This document shows, in pieces, positions 18,070 through 26,406 of a stretch of DNA of 64,000 bases. Location: the NCBI GenBank assembly GCA_966211795.1, contig CBIHNW010000018.1, positions 51,108-115,107 of the forward strand, written 5' to 3'. The notes under the pieces were generated by a model, which did no database searches, was not told the DNA's origin, and saw only the letters and a list, made by a program, of their open reading frames with translations. Both the position numbers and the translations under genes were made by a program. Each line of letters starts with the position of its first letter. Positions within the stretch are counted from its first letter, which is position 1. This DNA is from 21-14-0-10-47-8 sp966211795. GTDB lineage: Bacteria > Bdellovibrionota > Bdellovibrionia > Bdellovibrionales > Bdellovibrionaceae.

Positions 18070-18456
18070 TTAAGAAAGCCTTGGGGGCCGTCGAAGTGGC
18101 TCGAGGTCAGGGCTCTCGAATTGATTCTTCAGATGAAAGACAAGATCAAAGGCCAAAGAAAATTTTGGAAACTCAAAATTAAAAACAACGGCAGGAAATG
18201 GTGAAACATTTAAAATCGATTTTGCTTCATGACAGGATTCATCGTCGTCCTCATCCGTATTTTGACCGGCCTTTGCAAATGAATTCACATTCAATTGACG
18301 ATAAGCCGATTTATTCATTTTATAAAAATGAATATGTCCGAACTCCTGACAGTTCCCGTGGTGATTCTCAGAATGAGAAGGCAAAATGTTCTTCATCGAC
18401 AAAAAGCCGAAAATGAAAAGTAGCAAAAAAGAAGTGAAACGTCTCGTTGCCCGCAC
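18070..18456 (-). CDS. Small His/Cys-containing exported protein
   Basis: This 128-aa protein has an N-terminal hydrophobic segment (TSFLLLFIFGFLSM) and a polar part with HSENHHGNCQEFGHIH and DEDDDESCHEA, rich in possible metal ligands. It ends with DLEPLRRPPRLS, like the short Pro/Arg tails of small DUF2946-type proteins found in metal-resistance loci; this similarity is only suggestive. The GTG start has no good ribosome site, so the true start may be the ATG at 18396. It lies about 200 bases upstream of the DUF2796 gene on the same strand. Confidence 0.6.
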   Translation of the reverse strand: MRATRRFTSFLLLFIFGFLSMKNILPSHSENHHGNCQEFGHIHFYKMNKSAYRQLNVNSFAKAGQNTDEDDDESCHEAKSILNVSPFPAVVFNFEFPKFSLAFDLVFHLKNQFESPDLEPLRRPPRLS

Positions 18457-18783
18457 GGGATCAGTTTTACGCCATCCGCTTTCAAAGTCAAACTGTCATC
18501 GATTGCGTCCCAATCCTGGATTTCAGATTCTAGCGCACTGCTATTGATTCGCAGAGCCAACCTCTCTATGCTTTCAGTTTGTGAGCATATGAAAAAATCA
18601 AGAGGATCCTCATTTCTCACTCAGAAACAAGGATCCTTCGACACTTGGAACTGCACTCTTTTTCCTTACGAATTTTCTTTAAAACCCGAAATCCGAAAAG
18701 CTGAGAAATAAAAATCATTATTCGGAATCGCTCGCAAAGAGGCCACCTATCTTCATCGCAAGGAACGCGACTGATGAATGCTT
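18457..18783. other. Intergenic region, nothing recognised
   Basis: No gene, repeat or clear terminator is seen here. It separates the KdpE-like gene (ending at 18784) from the small His/Cys protein. A reverse-strand frame of 75 codons at 18393-18620 has no ribosome site or recognisable protein features. Confidence 0.5.
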
Positions 18784-19470
18784 CTAAATGATTCGATAAC
18801 CCACACCAGGCTCTGTGATGATATGTTTCGGCGAGGATGGGTCACTTTCGAGTTTTTTTCTCAACTGCCCTATGTAAATCCTTAGATAATGCCCCTGATC
18901 TTCAGCATTGGGCCCCCAAATTTCTTTCAGCAATTGGTTTTGGGAAACCACCTTTCCACGCGACCTGATCAAATGGGAAAGAAGTTCGTACTCGGTCGTG
19001 GTCAGCTTGGCGGGAATGCCGTTCACCAATACTTTATGCGCGTTCAGGTCGACATACAAATCTCCTGAAGAAAATGTCGGAGTGGCTTCGATGAGGTCCT
19101 TATTCCGAAGACCAACCCTGATTCTCGCCAAAAGCTCTTGCAGCCCGAATGGCTTCGTTAGGTAATCATCAGCTCCCTTATCCAACAAACTCACCTTGCT
19201 GTCTTCGGCATCGGTGACCGTCAGTACAATCACCGGAACCATTGTCCAAGATCTCAATTGTTGAAGAACTTGAACGCCAGAGATGTCAGGAAGCCCTAGA
19301 TCTAAAATGATCAAATGGGGGTGAAACACCGAAGCGCTCGAAACCCCTTCAGCTCCCGTAGCGGCCTCGAATACTTCGTAGCCATGTGCGGTCAATGCCG
19401 CCTTCAACATCGTCCGAATTGATGGCTCATCATCAATGATCAGCACTCGCGGTTTCATTTCTGCCATCAT
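18784..19470 (-). CDS. kdpE: KdpE-like response regulator
   Basis: This 228-aa OmpR-family regulator has a receiver (IIDDE; phospho-acceptor Asp57 in LIILDLGLPDISG; KPFGLQEL) and a winged-helix domain ending in YLRIYIGQLRKKLE and ITEPGVGYRI. The LPDxSG and YLRIYIGxLRKK patterns are those of KdpE. The ATG at 19470 overlaps the kinase stop as ATGA. In known systems KdpDE switches on the Kdp K+ pump; no kdpFABC is present here, and the likely local target is the KimA-like transporter (inference). Confidence 0.9.
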   Translation of the reverse strand: MMAEMKPRVLIIDDEPSIRTMLKAALTAHGYEVFEAATGAEGVSSASVFHPHLIILDLGLPDISGVQVLQQLRSWTMVPVIVLTVTDAEDSKVSLLDKGADDYLTKPFGLQELLARIRVGLRNKDLIEATPTFSSGDLYVDLNAHKVLVNGIPAKLTTTEYELLSHLIRSRGKVVSQNQLLKEIWGPNAEDQGHYLRIYIGQLRKKLESDPSSPKHIITEPGVGYRII

Positions 19471-20537
19471 GTCATGACTCCCGCCGACTCTCGCATTTTT
19501 CTGCAAGGAAGTTCAATGATGAATCGCGCCCCTCTTGGCTGATTCCGTTCCGCTCGAATCGAACCATGATGGGCTTCAATGATTCCTTTAACGATCGAAA
19601 GCCCCAGTCCGGTCCCTCCAGCAGGAGCTCCAGGAATTCGGTAGAATTTCTCAAAGATCAGGTCCTTTGATTCGTCGGGGATGCCCGCCCCCTCATCTTC
19701 AACGAAAATTTGAATTTGCCCGCTTAGAACTTGCGCCCGAATGAAAACATTTGTGCCCGCCGGAGAATATTGGACCGCATTTAAAATTAAGTTCGTCAGG
19801 GCGTGTTCCATCAGCCTGAAATCCATTTGAATCAGTGGCATCGGGCTGTCGAAATTGACTTTCACTTTATGATTTCGCAAATGGGGACTGAGTTTCTTCA
19901 CGACAACACCGACAATATCCAACAAATCGTGCCACTCGAGCTTCAGACTGAGCACTCCTGAGTTGAGACGGCTCATATCTAAAAGATTCTCGATGACACG
20001 ATTGAGCCTTTCGCTCGCATTCAAAAGCTCCTCCCTGATTGTCTTGAGGGAGTCTTCGTTCTTGATGATTTCCGGATCGCACATGGAACTTGCCGAAGCC
20101 ATGAGGACCGTCAATGGCGTTCTCAATTCGTGAGAAATTGAATTCAGCAGAACCTGATGAAGTTCCTCGGATCTCTTCAACTTTTCCGTCTCTTTGAGTC
20201 TCATCGTAAGTATTCCGATGATGATCGCGACAACAAAAAAAGTAATGAACATCAAAACATCTTCAGGGGCCGCCACGGCAAAAGTAAATCTGGGCGGAAT
20301 GAAAAAGAAATTCCACGAAAGCGAACAAAATGCCGCAGCTAAAAATGTCGGCCCCATGGATGTCAAAGATCCAATACTCAGGACTCCCAGTAAAAGCACA
20401 AAGCCAACGGCCCGGTAGCCAATGAAAGGAACAAGAAAGTGACAGACGACCACGAGACAGCAGAGGCCGATCGTCGTGTACCAATAGGGTAATGAATTCT
20501 TCACTGCTGATGTCGCGTCGGCCATTGCCTGCAACAT
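19467..20537 (-). CDS. KdpD-like sensor kinase lacking the N-terminal KdpD/USP domains
   Basis: This 356-aa kinase matches only the C-terminal half of KdpD. Four packed helices (DUF4118, about 20-115) contain the typical WNFFFIPPRFTFAVAAPED. They are followed by the DHp with His136 (NSISHELRTPLTVL) and a complete ATPase domain (N box NLILNAVQY, G1 EDEGAGIP, G2 GGTGLGLSI). The cytosolic KdpD and USP domains, which bind nucleotides including c-di-AMP in some bacteria, are missing. It is coupled to the KdpE gene. K+ or turgor sensing through the membrane part is likely by homology. Confidence 0.92.
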   Translation of the reverse strand: MLQAMADATSAVKNSLPYWYTTIGLCCLVVVCHFLVPFIGYRAVGFVLLLGVLSIGSLTSMGPTFLAAAFCSLSWNFFFIPPRFTFAVAAPEDVLMFITFFVVAIIIGILTMRLKETEKLKRSEELHQVLLNSISHELRTPLTVLMASASSMCDPEIIKNEDSLKTIREELLNASERLNRVIENLLDMSRLNSGVLSLKLEWHDLLDIVGVVVKKLSPHLRNHKVKVNFDSPMPLIQMDFRLMEHALTNLILNAVQYSPAGTNVFIRAQVLSGQIQIFVEDEGAGIPDESKDLIFEKFYRIPGAPAGGTGLGLSIVKGIIEAHHGSIRAERNQPRGARFIIELPCRKMRESAGVMT

Positions 20538-20636
20538 TAATCCTGACTGAAATTGAAGGCAATCCCATAAATAAATTGTAAAAATCGGCGCTCTCGGGTT
20601 TACGATGTTTCTCGTTCGCGTTATCGAAATTTTAGA

Positions 20637-21851
20637 TCAATGAAAAACTCGTTTCTGAATCTCTTCAATCAAAATTTCTTTGCGCACAGGTTTTGAGATA
20701 TGGGTGTCACAACCGGCTTTCAGAGATTTCTCGGCATCATCTCTCATCGCTTCACCGGTCAGGGCAAGGATCGGTCTTTTAAATCCCATCTGCCGAATCT
20801 GCCGGGTTGCTTCCAAGCCGTCCAGCAGGGGCATCTGAATATCCATGAGAATCAAATCGAATTCCTGCTTTTTCACCGCATCGATAGCCTCAAGACCGTT
20901 GTGCGCGAAAGATAGCCTGCTTCCTTCTTTGTTGAGATAGAGTTTTATTAACGTCTCATTGTCCTCGGAATCCTCGACGAGAAGAATTCGGACACCTTCC
21001 AGGCGGTGCGACTTTTTGAAAGTGCCAATGACTCTATCAATGATTGTCGGGGTTTTAAATCGTTTGATAAGGCCCTTCCCCTGAAGGTCGCCGGTCGGTA
21101 AAAGCAATTGACAAGAGCGCCCCTCACCGACCGAGCTTGGCACGACGAGGACCGTTCCGCTCAGTGTTTTTGCGAACTCTTGCGAGAGAACCATTCCGGG
21201 ACGATTCATAACTTCCTTTTGAAAGGAGCTCTCGAGTTCATCAACGACTTGATTCTTTGTGGAGTGTTTATGAGCCGAAGCCCAAAGACCCGAGTCGTCA
21301 ATTTCAATACAGATTTCTCCAGAGTGCGCATCCCCCTGCTTGTAGGAGAGAGAGACTAGAATGAACCCTTCCCCAACGCCGTACCGAATCGCATTTCCGA
21401 GGAGGTTGGTGAGAATTTGTCGGACTTTCAGTGGATCGGAATGGATGGTCTCTGGAACGGGACTCTTGAAATGCATGAGCAGATCGATCCCCTTCCGATC
21501 GGCTGCTGTTTTCAGTGGCTGGGCGACATCGTAGACCATCTCGGCCAAGTTGAATTCAGTGGACTCGACGTTGAGCTCACCCTTTTGGACCTTGGCGTAA
21601 TTCAGAGCATCGTCGAGAACCTGTAAAAGATGATCACCGTTGGCAATAATTCTTTGCACAAATTGTTTTCGATCGGCATCACTTAGAAGCGGATCCTGCA
21701 AGAGACTTGCAAAACCAAGAATTGTATTGAGAGGGGTCCTGAGCTCAATGCTCAAATCGGCCAGCAAATCACCTTTGCTTCGAATCAAAGCATTCTCAAG
21801 AGTCGCCTTTGAGTTTGAAGGTACGTTTTCTCCATTTTCTTGAAGATCCAT
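20637..21851 (-). CDS. Hybrid histidine 'kinase' with degenerate catalytic core and intact receiver
   Basis: This 404-aa soluble protein is arranged as DHp, ATPase-like domain and receiver, with no sensor domain. The H-box reads DLSIELRTPLN, so the phospho-accepting His is replaced by Ile35. The G1 box DxGxG has become DSGLW and the G2 box GTGLGL has become RPGMVL, while the N box (NLLGNAIRYG) persists. The receiver is normal (VEDSEDN, Asp337 in LILMDIQMPLLDG, SKPV). It is predicted to be a pseudokinase that cannot phosphorylate itself but can take phosphate from another kinase such as the KdpD-like one downstream (inference). The ATG at 21851 leaves five bases after GGAG. Confidence 0.9.
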   Translation of the reverse strand: MDLQENGENVPSNSKATLENALIRSKGDLLADLSIELRTPLNTILGFASLLQDPLLSDADRKQFVQRIIANGDHLLQVLDDALNYAKVQKGELNVESTEFNLAEMVYDVAQPLKTAADRKGIDLLMHFKSPVPETIHSDPLKVRQILTNLLGNAIRYGVGEGFILVSLSYKQGDAHSGEICIEIDDSGLWASAHKHSTKNQVVDELESSFQKEVMNRPGMVLSQEFAKTLSGTVLVVPSSVGEGRSCQLLLPTGDLQGKGLIKRFKTPTIIDRVIGTFKKSHRLEGVRILLVEDSEDNETLIKLYLNKEGSRLSFAHNGLEAIDAVKKQEFDLILMDIQMPLLDGLEATRQIRQMGFKRPILALTGEAMRDDAEKSLKAGCDTHISKPVRKEILIEEIQKRVFH

Positions 21852-21982
21852 CACCGCTCCTTATTCATCGACAGGAAAAGATAGGTCTATTTTGCTATTT
21901 TGGAGCACCCCTCGAATCCCTTCAACGCGGCCGATCTGAACCTGTTTTCTTGCATAGAACCTCAGAAATAAATCGATGATTT

Positions 21983-23947
21983 TTACGCAATTTTTGCTGG
22001 CAAAACCACAAGGGTGTATCCCGCAAGTTGGATTTTCTTTTGCAGAGAATAAGCCGTTTCGTTGTGTAGAATTCGGTCAAACCAGTGTTCGCTTTCAAAG
22101 ATCACTTTTCCCGTGAAAAATGTCGGATTCGGGAATTCCTTGATCACGTCTTTGCATATTTGAAACCCCTCTTCGACCACCTCCGTGCCGGCCCCATAGC
22201 GATACTCAGCTTCGGCGCCCAGACCACGCATCAGGACCACATATTTCTGCAGCATCTTTTCGGTTTCGACTTCCAATTGATGAAGGGCCTCTTCTCCCTT
22301 GAAGGAGCCCGAATCGATGACACCAACCGAAATGAAAATAAATTTTTGATAGAGGCCCGGAAAATTCGCCAGAATACTCTTGAGAGTTTGCAGACCCAGC
22401 CCACCATACCCCCCAACAAGAATGGCGGCCGTGCGTACCGGCGCCTGGAGCGAAGGCTCTTGATAAGAGAGTTCATCCAATCCCACTTGCAAATGTCGAA
22501 GTTTTTTAGCGACCCCGAAATAGTGAGAGCGAATTCCGAAGCATAAAACGACGAAAGCCGTCGTCACCAACAAGGTGATCCACCCACCCACCAGAAATTT
22601 TTCATAAATCGTAAACACCAAAATCATCGCGCAGAGAATGAATCCGGCCGAGAATATGAGAAGTCCGCTCTTTCTTTTCGGCTTTCTCGGATTTTTTAAA
22701 TAAGATTTCAACATTCCAAAGATCGACAACGAAAAAGTCAGAAACACATTGATGCTATACATGACAACCAATTGGCCAACATCTCCCATCGTATAGAGAA
22801 GCGCCAAAAGAGCCAAAAAGCCCATGATGACAATTCCATTTCCAGTGGTCAGACGATCCGAAAGCGCTGCAAATTTTCGAGGCACCCAAGAGTCGACCGC
22901 CATATTGGCGAGAACTCGAGGTCCATCAATGAAGCCGGCCTGAGCCCCCACCACCAATAGCAAACCTTCTGATAAAAGAGTCACGATCACCAGAGCCGAA
23001 CCAAAGGGCAAATGAGCTGCCATATTCTCAAATAGAACGGCGTTCATGGTTTTCCCTTCCGCGATTTTAATGTCCCAAAGCAAGTAACAAAAAATCAGCC
23101 CGGCGGCCGTGAAGGCCAAAGAAAGAGCCATATAAGTCATGGTTCTTTTCCCGGTTTCGGCCTTGGGTTCTCGCATAATCGGGAGACCGTTGGAGACCGC
23201 TTCAAGTCCCGTGTAGGTCCCACCACCCATCGTATAGGCGCGAATAAAAAGCATGAATAGACCGGCTAAACCCAAAGTGCTGTATCCCTCATGAAAGCCA
23301 GAGGTCACTCGAGCGGCCGTGGCAGAAAAATCGGAGAGATGAAAATAGACTCCACCGACGATTCCCAGGATATGCATAACAAGGAAAATCATAAAAACTG
23401 GAGTCAGCACCAGAACGGACTCTTTCACTCCGCGGATATTAATGACCGTGAGTAAAATGATAAACGCAAATTCGAGAGGTAATTTCAAAGTGTGAAAATA
23501 TACGGGAACAAAACTGAAAATTGCATCTCCTGCTGCCGCGATAGAAACAGTGATTGTCAGGATGTAATCGACCACCAGCGCACAACCAGAGATCACTCCC
23601 GCTCGGCTTCCCAAAGTTTTACTGGCAACCACATATCCACCACCACCGTGAGGGAATTCATCGATAATTCTTCGATAAGCCGCCGAAATAACAAGGACGG
23701 TGACGATCATCATCAGCGCGACGGGGATCGCCAAATAAGTGTGCGTGGCCAGAGCCTTAAAGGCCTCTTCAGGGCCATAAGCGGAAGAGGACAATCCATC
23801 GGCACCGAGCCCGACCCACGCCAAAATCGGAATCAAAGAAATTTTATGAAAGAGAGAGGTATCGGCTAAGTCTTTGGGTTTTCCAACCAGCAAGCGCTTT
23901 GTGGAACCAAGCAAGCCAACACGAGGCTCGGGCTTATGAGATTTCAT
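21983..23947 (-). CDS. kimA: KimA-like potassium importer, APC superfamily
   Basis: This 654-aa transporter has about 12 membrane helices and a cytosolic C-terminal domain of roughly 170 residues (from about 485). The N-terminus holds the family segment GLGADGLSSSAYGPEEAF, followed by RRIIDEFPHGGGGYVVASK and SGCALVVDYILTITVSIAAAG. These correspond to the ion-binding region of KimA (YdaO), a high-affinity K+/H+ symporter in Bacillus. A generic amino-acid permease is the alternative. The upstream ydaO-type riboswitch strongly favours K+, because this RNA controls kimA in Gram-positives. AGGA lies eight bases before the ATG, immediately after the riboswitch. Confidence 0.88.
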   Translation of the reverse strand: MKSHKPEPRVGLLGSTKRLLVGKPKDLADTSLFHKISLIPILAWVGLGADGLSSSAYGPEEAFKALATHTYLAIPVALMMIVTVLVISAAYRRIIDEFPHGGGGYVVASKTLGSRAGVISGCALVVDYILTITVSIAAAGDAIFSFVPVYFHTLKLPLEFAFIILLTVINIRGVKESVLVLTPVFMIFLVMHILGIVGGVYFHLSDFSATAARVTSGFHEGYSTLGLAGLFMLFIRAYTMGGGTYTGLEAVSNGLPIMREPKAETGKRTMTYMALSLAFTAAGLIFCYLLWDIKIAEGKTMNAVLFENMAAHLPFGSALVIVTLLSEGLLLVVGAQAGFIDGPRVLANMAVDSWVPRKFAALSDRLTTGNGIVIMGFLALLALLYTMGDVGQLVVMYSINVFLTFSLSIFGMLKSYLKNPRKPKRKSGLLIFSAGFILCAMILVFTIYEKFLVGGWITLLVTTAFVVLCFGIRSHYFGVAKKLRHLQVGLDELSYQEPSLQAPVRTAAILVGGYGGLGLQTLKSILANFPGLYQKFIFISVGVIDSGSFKGEEALHQLEVETEKMLQKYVVLMRGLGAEAEYRYGAGTEVVEEGFQICKDVIKEFPNPTFFTGKVIFESEHWFDRILHNETAYSLQKKIQLAGYTLVVLPAKIA

Positions 23948-23961
23948 TTCAATCTTTCCTT

Positions 23962-24088
23962 CTGATGTGCCTACGAGGTTAGCTGACGGGTTCGGATTGA
24001 AGTCTAAATCCTACGCATAAGTGCGATTCACCCCGGTTTAACTTTCGTTAAACGTTGGTTCCCCCGCTCTTACCAAATCATCGGCAAG
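23962..24088 (-). ncRNA. ydaO-yuaA type c-di-AMP riboswitch
   Basis: Read on the - strand, the leader of the KimA-like gene contains the conserved blocks of the ydaO class in order. These are GAGCGGGGGAACCA, a variable stem (GTTTAAC/GTTAAAC), GGGGTGAATC, a second variable stem, and CCGAACCCGTCAGCTAACC followed by TCGTAGGC. The terminal helix can form between CCGATG (24079-24084) and CATCAG (23962-23967). The gene's AGGA sits directly after this helix, and the ATG is at 23947. In this class c-di-AMP binding turns the gene off. No intrinsic terminator is visible between the aptamer and the ATG, so control may be at translation. Confidence 0.93.
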
Positions 24089-24370
24089 ACTCGGCTGTTG
24101 AGGCCAAAACAGACCTCTGTATTTTTAGAAGCTACAAAACAGAAGTTTAATAGAGTCCCCAACACTTGGGACGTAAATTCGGCGTAAAAATTGAGGGATT
24201 TAGCCGATTTTCCGGGCAGACCAGCAGGAATTTGATCTGCAAGTGATGACCTGCTTCATTTTTTTAGGGATCGAGATCCAACCGCCGTCAGGAGATCAAT
24301 TCCCTTCGGCGCTTAACAAGGCGAGAAAGAATAAACCGGTCTGCGTGTAAACAATCGCATGTCGTCTGAG

Positions 24371-24787
24371 CTACGGATGAAATTTGAGCCCATCAAGTGC
24401 TTTACTGACGGCTTTACCCTCTCCGTATATCACAATGCCGACTAGATCCAATTCATCATCTGTTGTCTGGCCAATAAGAGCTAAATTCTCTGCTTCTGAC
24501 TTTGTCGCAAATAGCGGCTGGGTATAGATTCCAATTTGGAGACCTCTTTCCTTTGCTCGTTGAAAAGCTCGTTTTAGCTCGGAAGATTGGTCAGCTTTGT
24601 AAATCAGCATGGGCATTTTAATAAAAGGTAGATAAGTATGATTCGAAGCTGTCACAAACGGTTTTCCATGAGTATCCGGCAGTTGAATGGCAACAGAGCT
24701 TGCGAGGAAAGCTGCGACGTTCAGCTTTTGCCATCCTTCTAAATCCGACTTAATGACGATAGCGATTTTATCCGTTTGGCTCACCAT
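24371..24787 (-). CDS. DUF2000 domain protein
   Basis: This 138-aa cytosolic protein matches DUF2000: KIAIVIKSDLEGWQKLNVAAFLAS near the start, YLPFIKMPMLIYKAD in the middle, then AFQRAKERGLQIGIYTQPLFATKSEAENLALI and a terminal DLVGIVIYGEGKAVSKALDGLKFHP (each quoted in part). The fold resembles PTH2-type peptidyl-tRNA hydrolase, but function is unknown. The ATG at 24787 has GGAGG five bases upstream. It begins 19 bases after the EamA gene, in one unit divergent from an HxlR regulator. DUF2000 is frequently found next to transporters and regulators of this type. Confidence 0.9.
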   Translation of the reverse strand: MVSQTDKIAIVIKSDLEGWQKLNVAAFLASSVAIQLPDTHGKPFVTASNHTYLPFIKMPMLIYKADQSSELKRAFQRAKERGLQIGIYTQPLFATKSEAENLALIGQTTDDELDLVGIVIYGEGKAVSKALDGLKFHP

Positions 24788-24806
24788 ACAACCTCCAGGG
24801 GAATTT

Positions 24807-25763
24807 TTAAATTGATGTAGAGGCCGTCCCGCATGACCGAGCCCCGCATTTTGCTTTCGGCGACCGAAAGTCACTTTTTCGTGTCGTTAAATAAATACCG
24901 CAGATCACAACCACCCCTCCGCTGATTTTCATTAGAGAGACTGTCTCCCCAAGTGCCACGACTGCAAGCGCAGTCCCGAAAACCGGCACAAGATTCATCA
25001 ACGCAACCGCCGCAGCTGCGGGAACCTTCCTTAATCCGAAGCCATACATGAAATAGGCAAGCAAGGAGCAAAAAATGCCTAGATATAAAATAATTGAAAG
25101 ATGACTCACACTTGGCGTCTTCCACCTCGGTATTTCAAATACAGAAGCAATCGCCAAACCTAAAAAACCAGAACGAGTCTGCAGCAATTGGACATCGACC
25201 ATGCGGTAGCGTTTGACAATATTGCGGGTGACAAAATTATAGGCTGCCCAAGCGATTCCGGCCAAGCAGATGAGAATGTTTCCCCAAAGACGTAAGTGGC
25301 CACTTGGCTGCTGACCTGACCCAACGATAAGCGCGACGCCCGTGATCGCCAAACAGGCACCGACACATTCGCGGCGCGTGGGGGGTTGGCGGTCGATCCA
25401 GTACTGCAATCCAAATGCGAAGGCAGGAAAGCCGGCCACGATCAGTGCGGCGTCGCTGCTTGTGGTGAGCGAAAGACCAACATTTTCAAGAATAAAGTAA
25501 GCAGTTATCCCAAGAAGCCCGCCGAGATATAGCATCAAACGGTCTTTTTTCGAGATCGTTTCTCGAGGTTGCCCTTTTCGACGAATGTTAAGTGAAATCA
25601 ATTCGAGTAGAATCAGCGCAATCAGTGTTCGAACGGCCGCTACCGTGATCGGAGGGATGGTTCCGTAAACGATCTTTGTCGCAACGAAAGACGTACTCCA
25701 GAGCGCAACGGCGGCCATGACGGCCGCGAAACAAGCGGATTGATCAGAGCGAATCGAATTCAC
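24807..25763 (-). CDS. EamA/DMT-family transporter
   Basis: This 318-aa inner-membrane permease has ten predicted helices in two EamA repeats (about 10-140 and 155-295), the second starting ICLAGIAWAAYNFVTR. Such proteins export amino acids, nucleosides or other metabolites. The GTG start at 25763 is supported by GGAG five bases upstream. The C-terminal tail is basic and Cys-containing (PKAKCGARSCGTASTSI) and unusual. It is divergent from an HxlR-family regulator with a palindrome between them, so regulation by that protein is likely. Confidence 0.93.
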   Translation of the reverse strand: MNSIRSDQSACFAAVMAAVALWSTSFVATKIVYGTIPPITVAAVRTLIALILLELISLNIRRKGQPRETISKKDRLMLYLGGLLGITAYFILENVGLSLTTSSDAALIVAGFPAFAFGLQYWIDRQPPTRRECVGACLAITGVALIVGSGQQPSGHLRLWGNILICLAGIAWAAYNFVTRNIVKRYRMVDVQLLQTRSGFLGLAIASVFEIPRWKTPSVSHLSIILYLGIFCSLLAYFMYGFGLRKVPAAAAVALMNLVPVFGTALAVVALGETVSLMKISGGVVVICGIYLTTRKSDFRSPKAKCGARSCGTASTSI

Positions 25764-25842
25764 TGCGGCTCCATGGATGTTGAATCATGAGTTGAATCGA
25801 AAATACCAAATTTGGAGCGCCTTGAAAAGTAGTAGAAAGTCT

Positions 25843-25852
25843 ATACTAGTAT
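25843..25852. promoter_or_regulatory. Palindromic operator candidate between EamA and HxlR genes
   Basis: ATACTAGTAT is a perfect 10-bp palindrome midway between the divergent starts at 25763 and 25897, inside an AT-rich promoter region. HxlR-type dimers commonly bind such GTA/TAC-containing palindromes, so it may control both directions. Confidence 0.4.
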
Positions 25853-25896
25853 GGTAAATTATACTGCTCGGACAATCGGATAAAAAGAAAGGGCCC

Positions 25897-26256
25897 ATGG
25901 AAAAACGAAAATACAAATGTCCGGCTGAAATGACAATCTCGTTAATCGGGGGAAAATGGAAAGTCATTTTGCTGTTTAATCTCCGTAAAAATCCAAAGCG
26001 TTTTGGTGAACTAAAGCGCATGACTCCTGGAATCACCCAGGCCTCATTGAGTCAACAATTGAAAGAACTTGTTTCCACTGGAATCGTGAAACGCAAAGAG
26101 CTTGCCGATAAGACAGTTCCGGCCGTTGAATATTCACTGACCCCGATTGGGGAATCTTTGAAACCGATCATCAATGCCATGGTGAGGTGGGGAATTTCAA
26201 ATCAGGACCGCTACGCCATTGGGCAGTTCATCATGGATGGAATGAATAAAGATTGA
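25897..26256 (+). CDS. HxlR-family transcriptional regulator
   Basis: This 119-aa winged-helix protein has the family hallmarks: CPAEMTISLIGGKWKVILLFNL with an N-terminal Cys (redox or electrophile sensing in some members), then RFGELKRMTPGITQASLSQQLKEL as the recognition helix region and VEYSLTPIGESLKPII as the wing. It is divergent from the EamA/DUF2000 unit, which it probably represses or activates. The effector is unknown. Confidence 0.95.
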   Translation: MEKRKYKCPAEMTISLIGGKWKVILLFNLRKNPKRFGELKRMTPGITQASLSQQLKELVSTGIVKRKELADKTVPAVEYSLTPIGESLKPIINAMVRWGISNQDRYAIGQFIMDGMNKD

Positions 26257-26406
26257 GGTGGACCTTCGCGAATGATGACCGCAAGGCTTCGGCGGCCCCT
26301 TTGCGGACTTCTGGCTCGACTCGGCGCAGTCTCTTGCGCTCATTTTAGGCCCTGAATTAATGCAAAACTTCCGATCACTTCAGGAAAGTGGTAACTCTCC
26401 CTTCTC

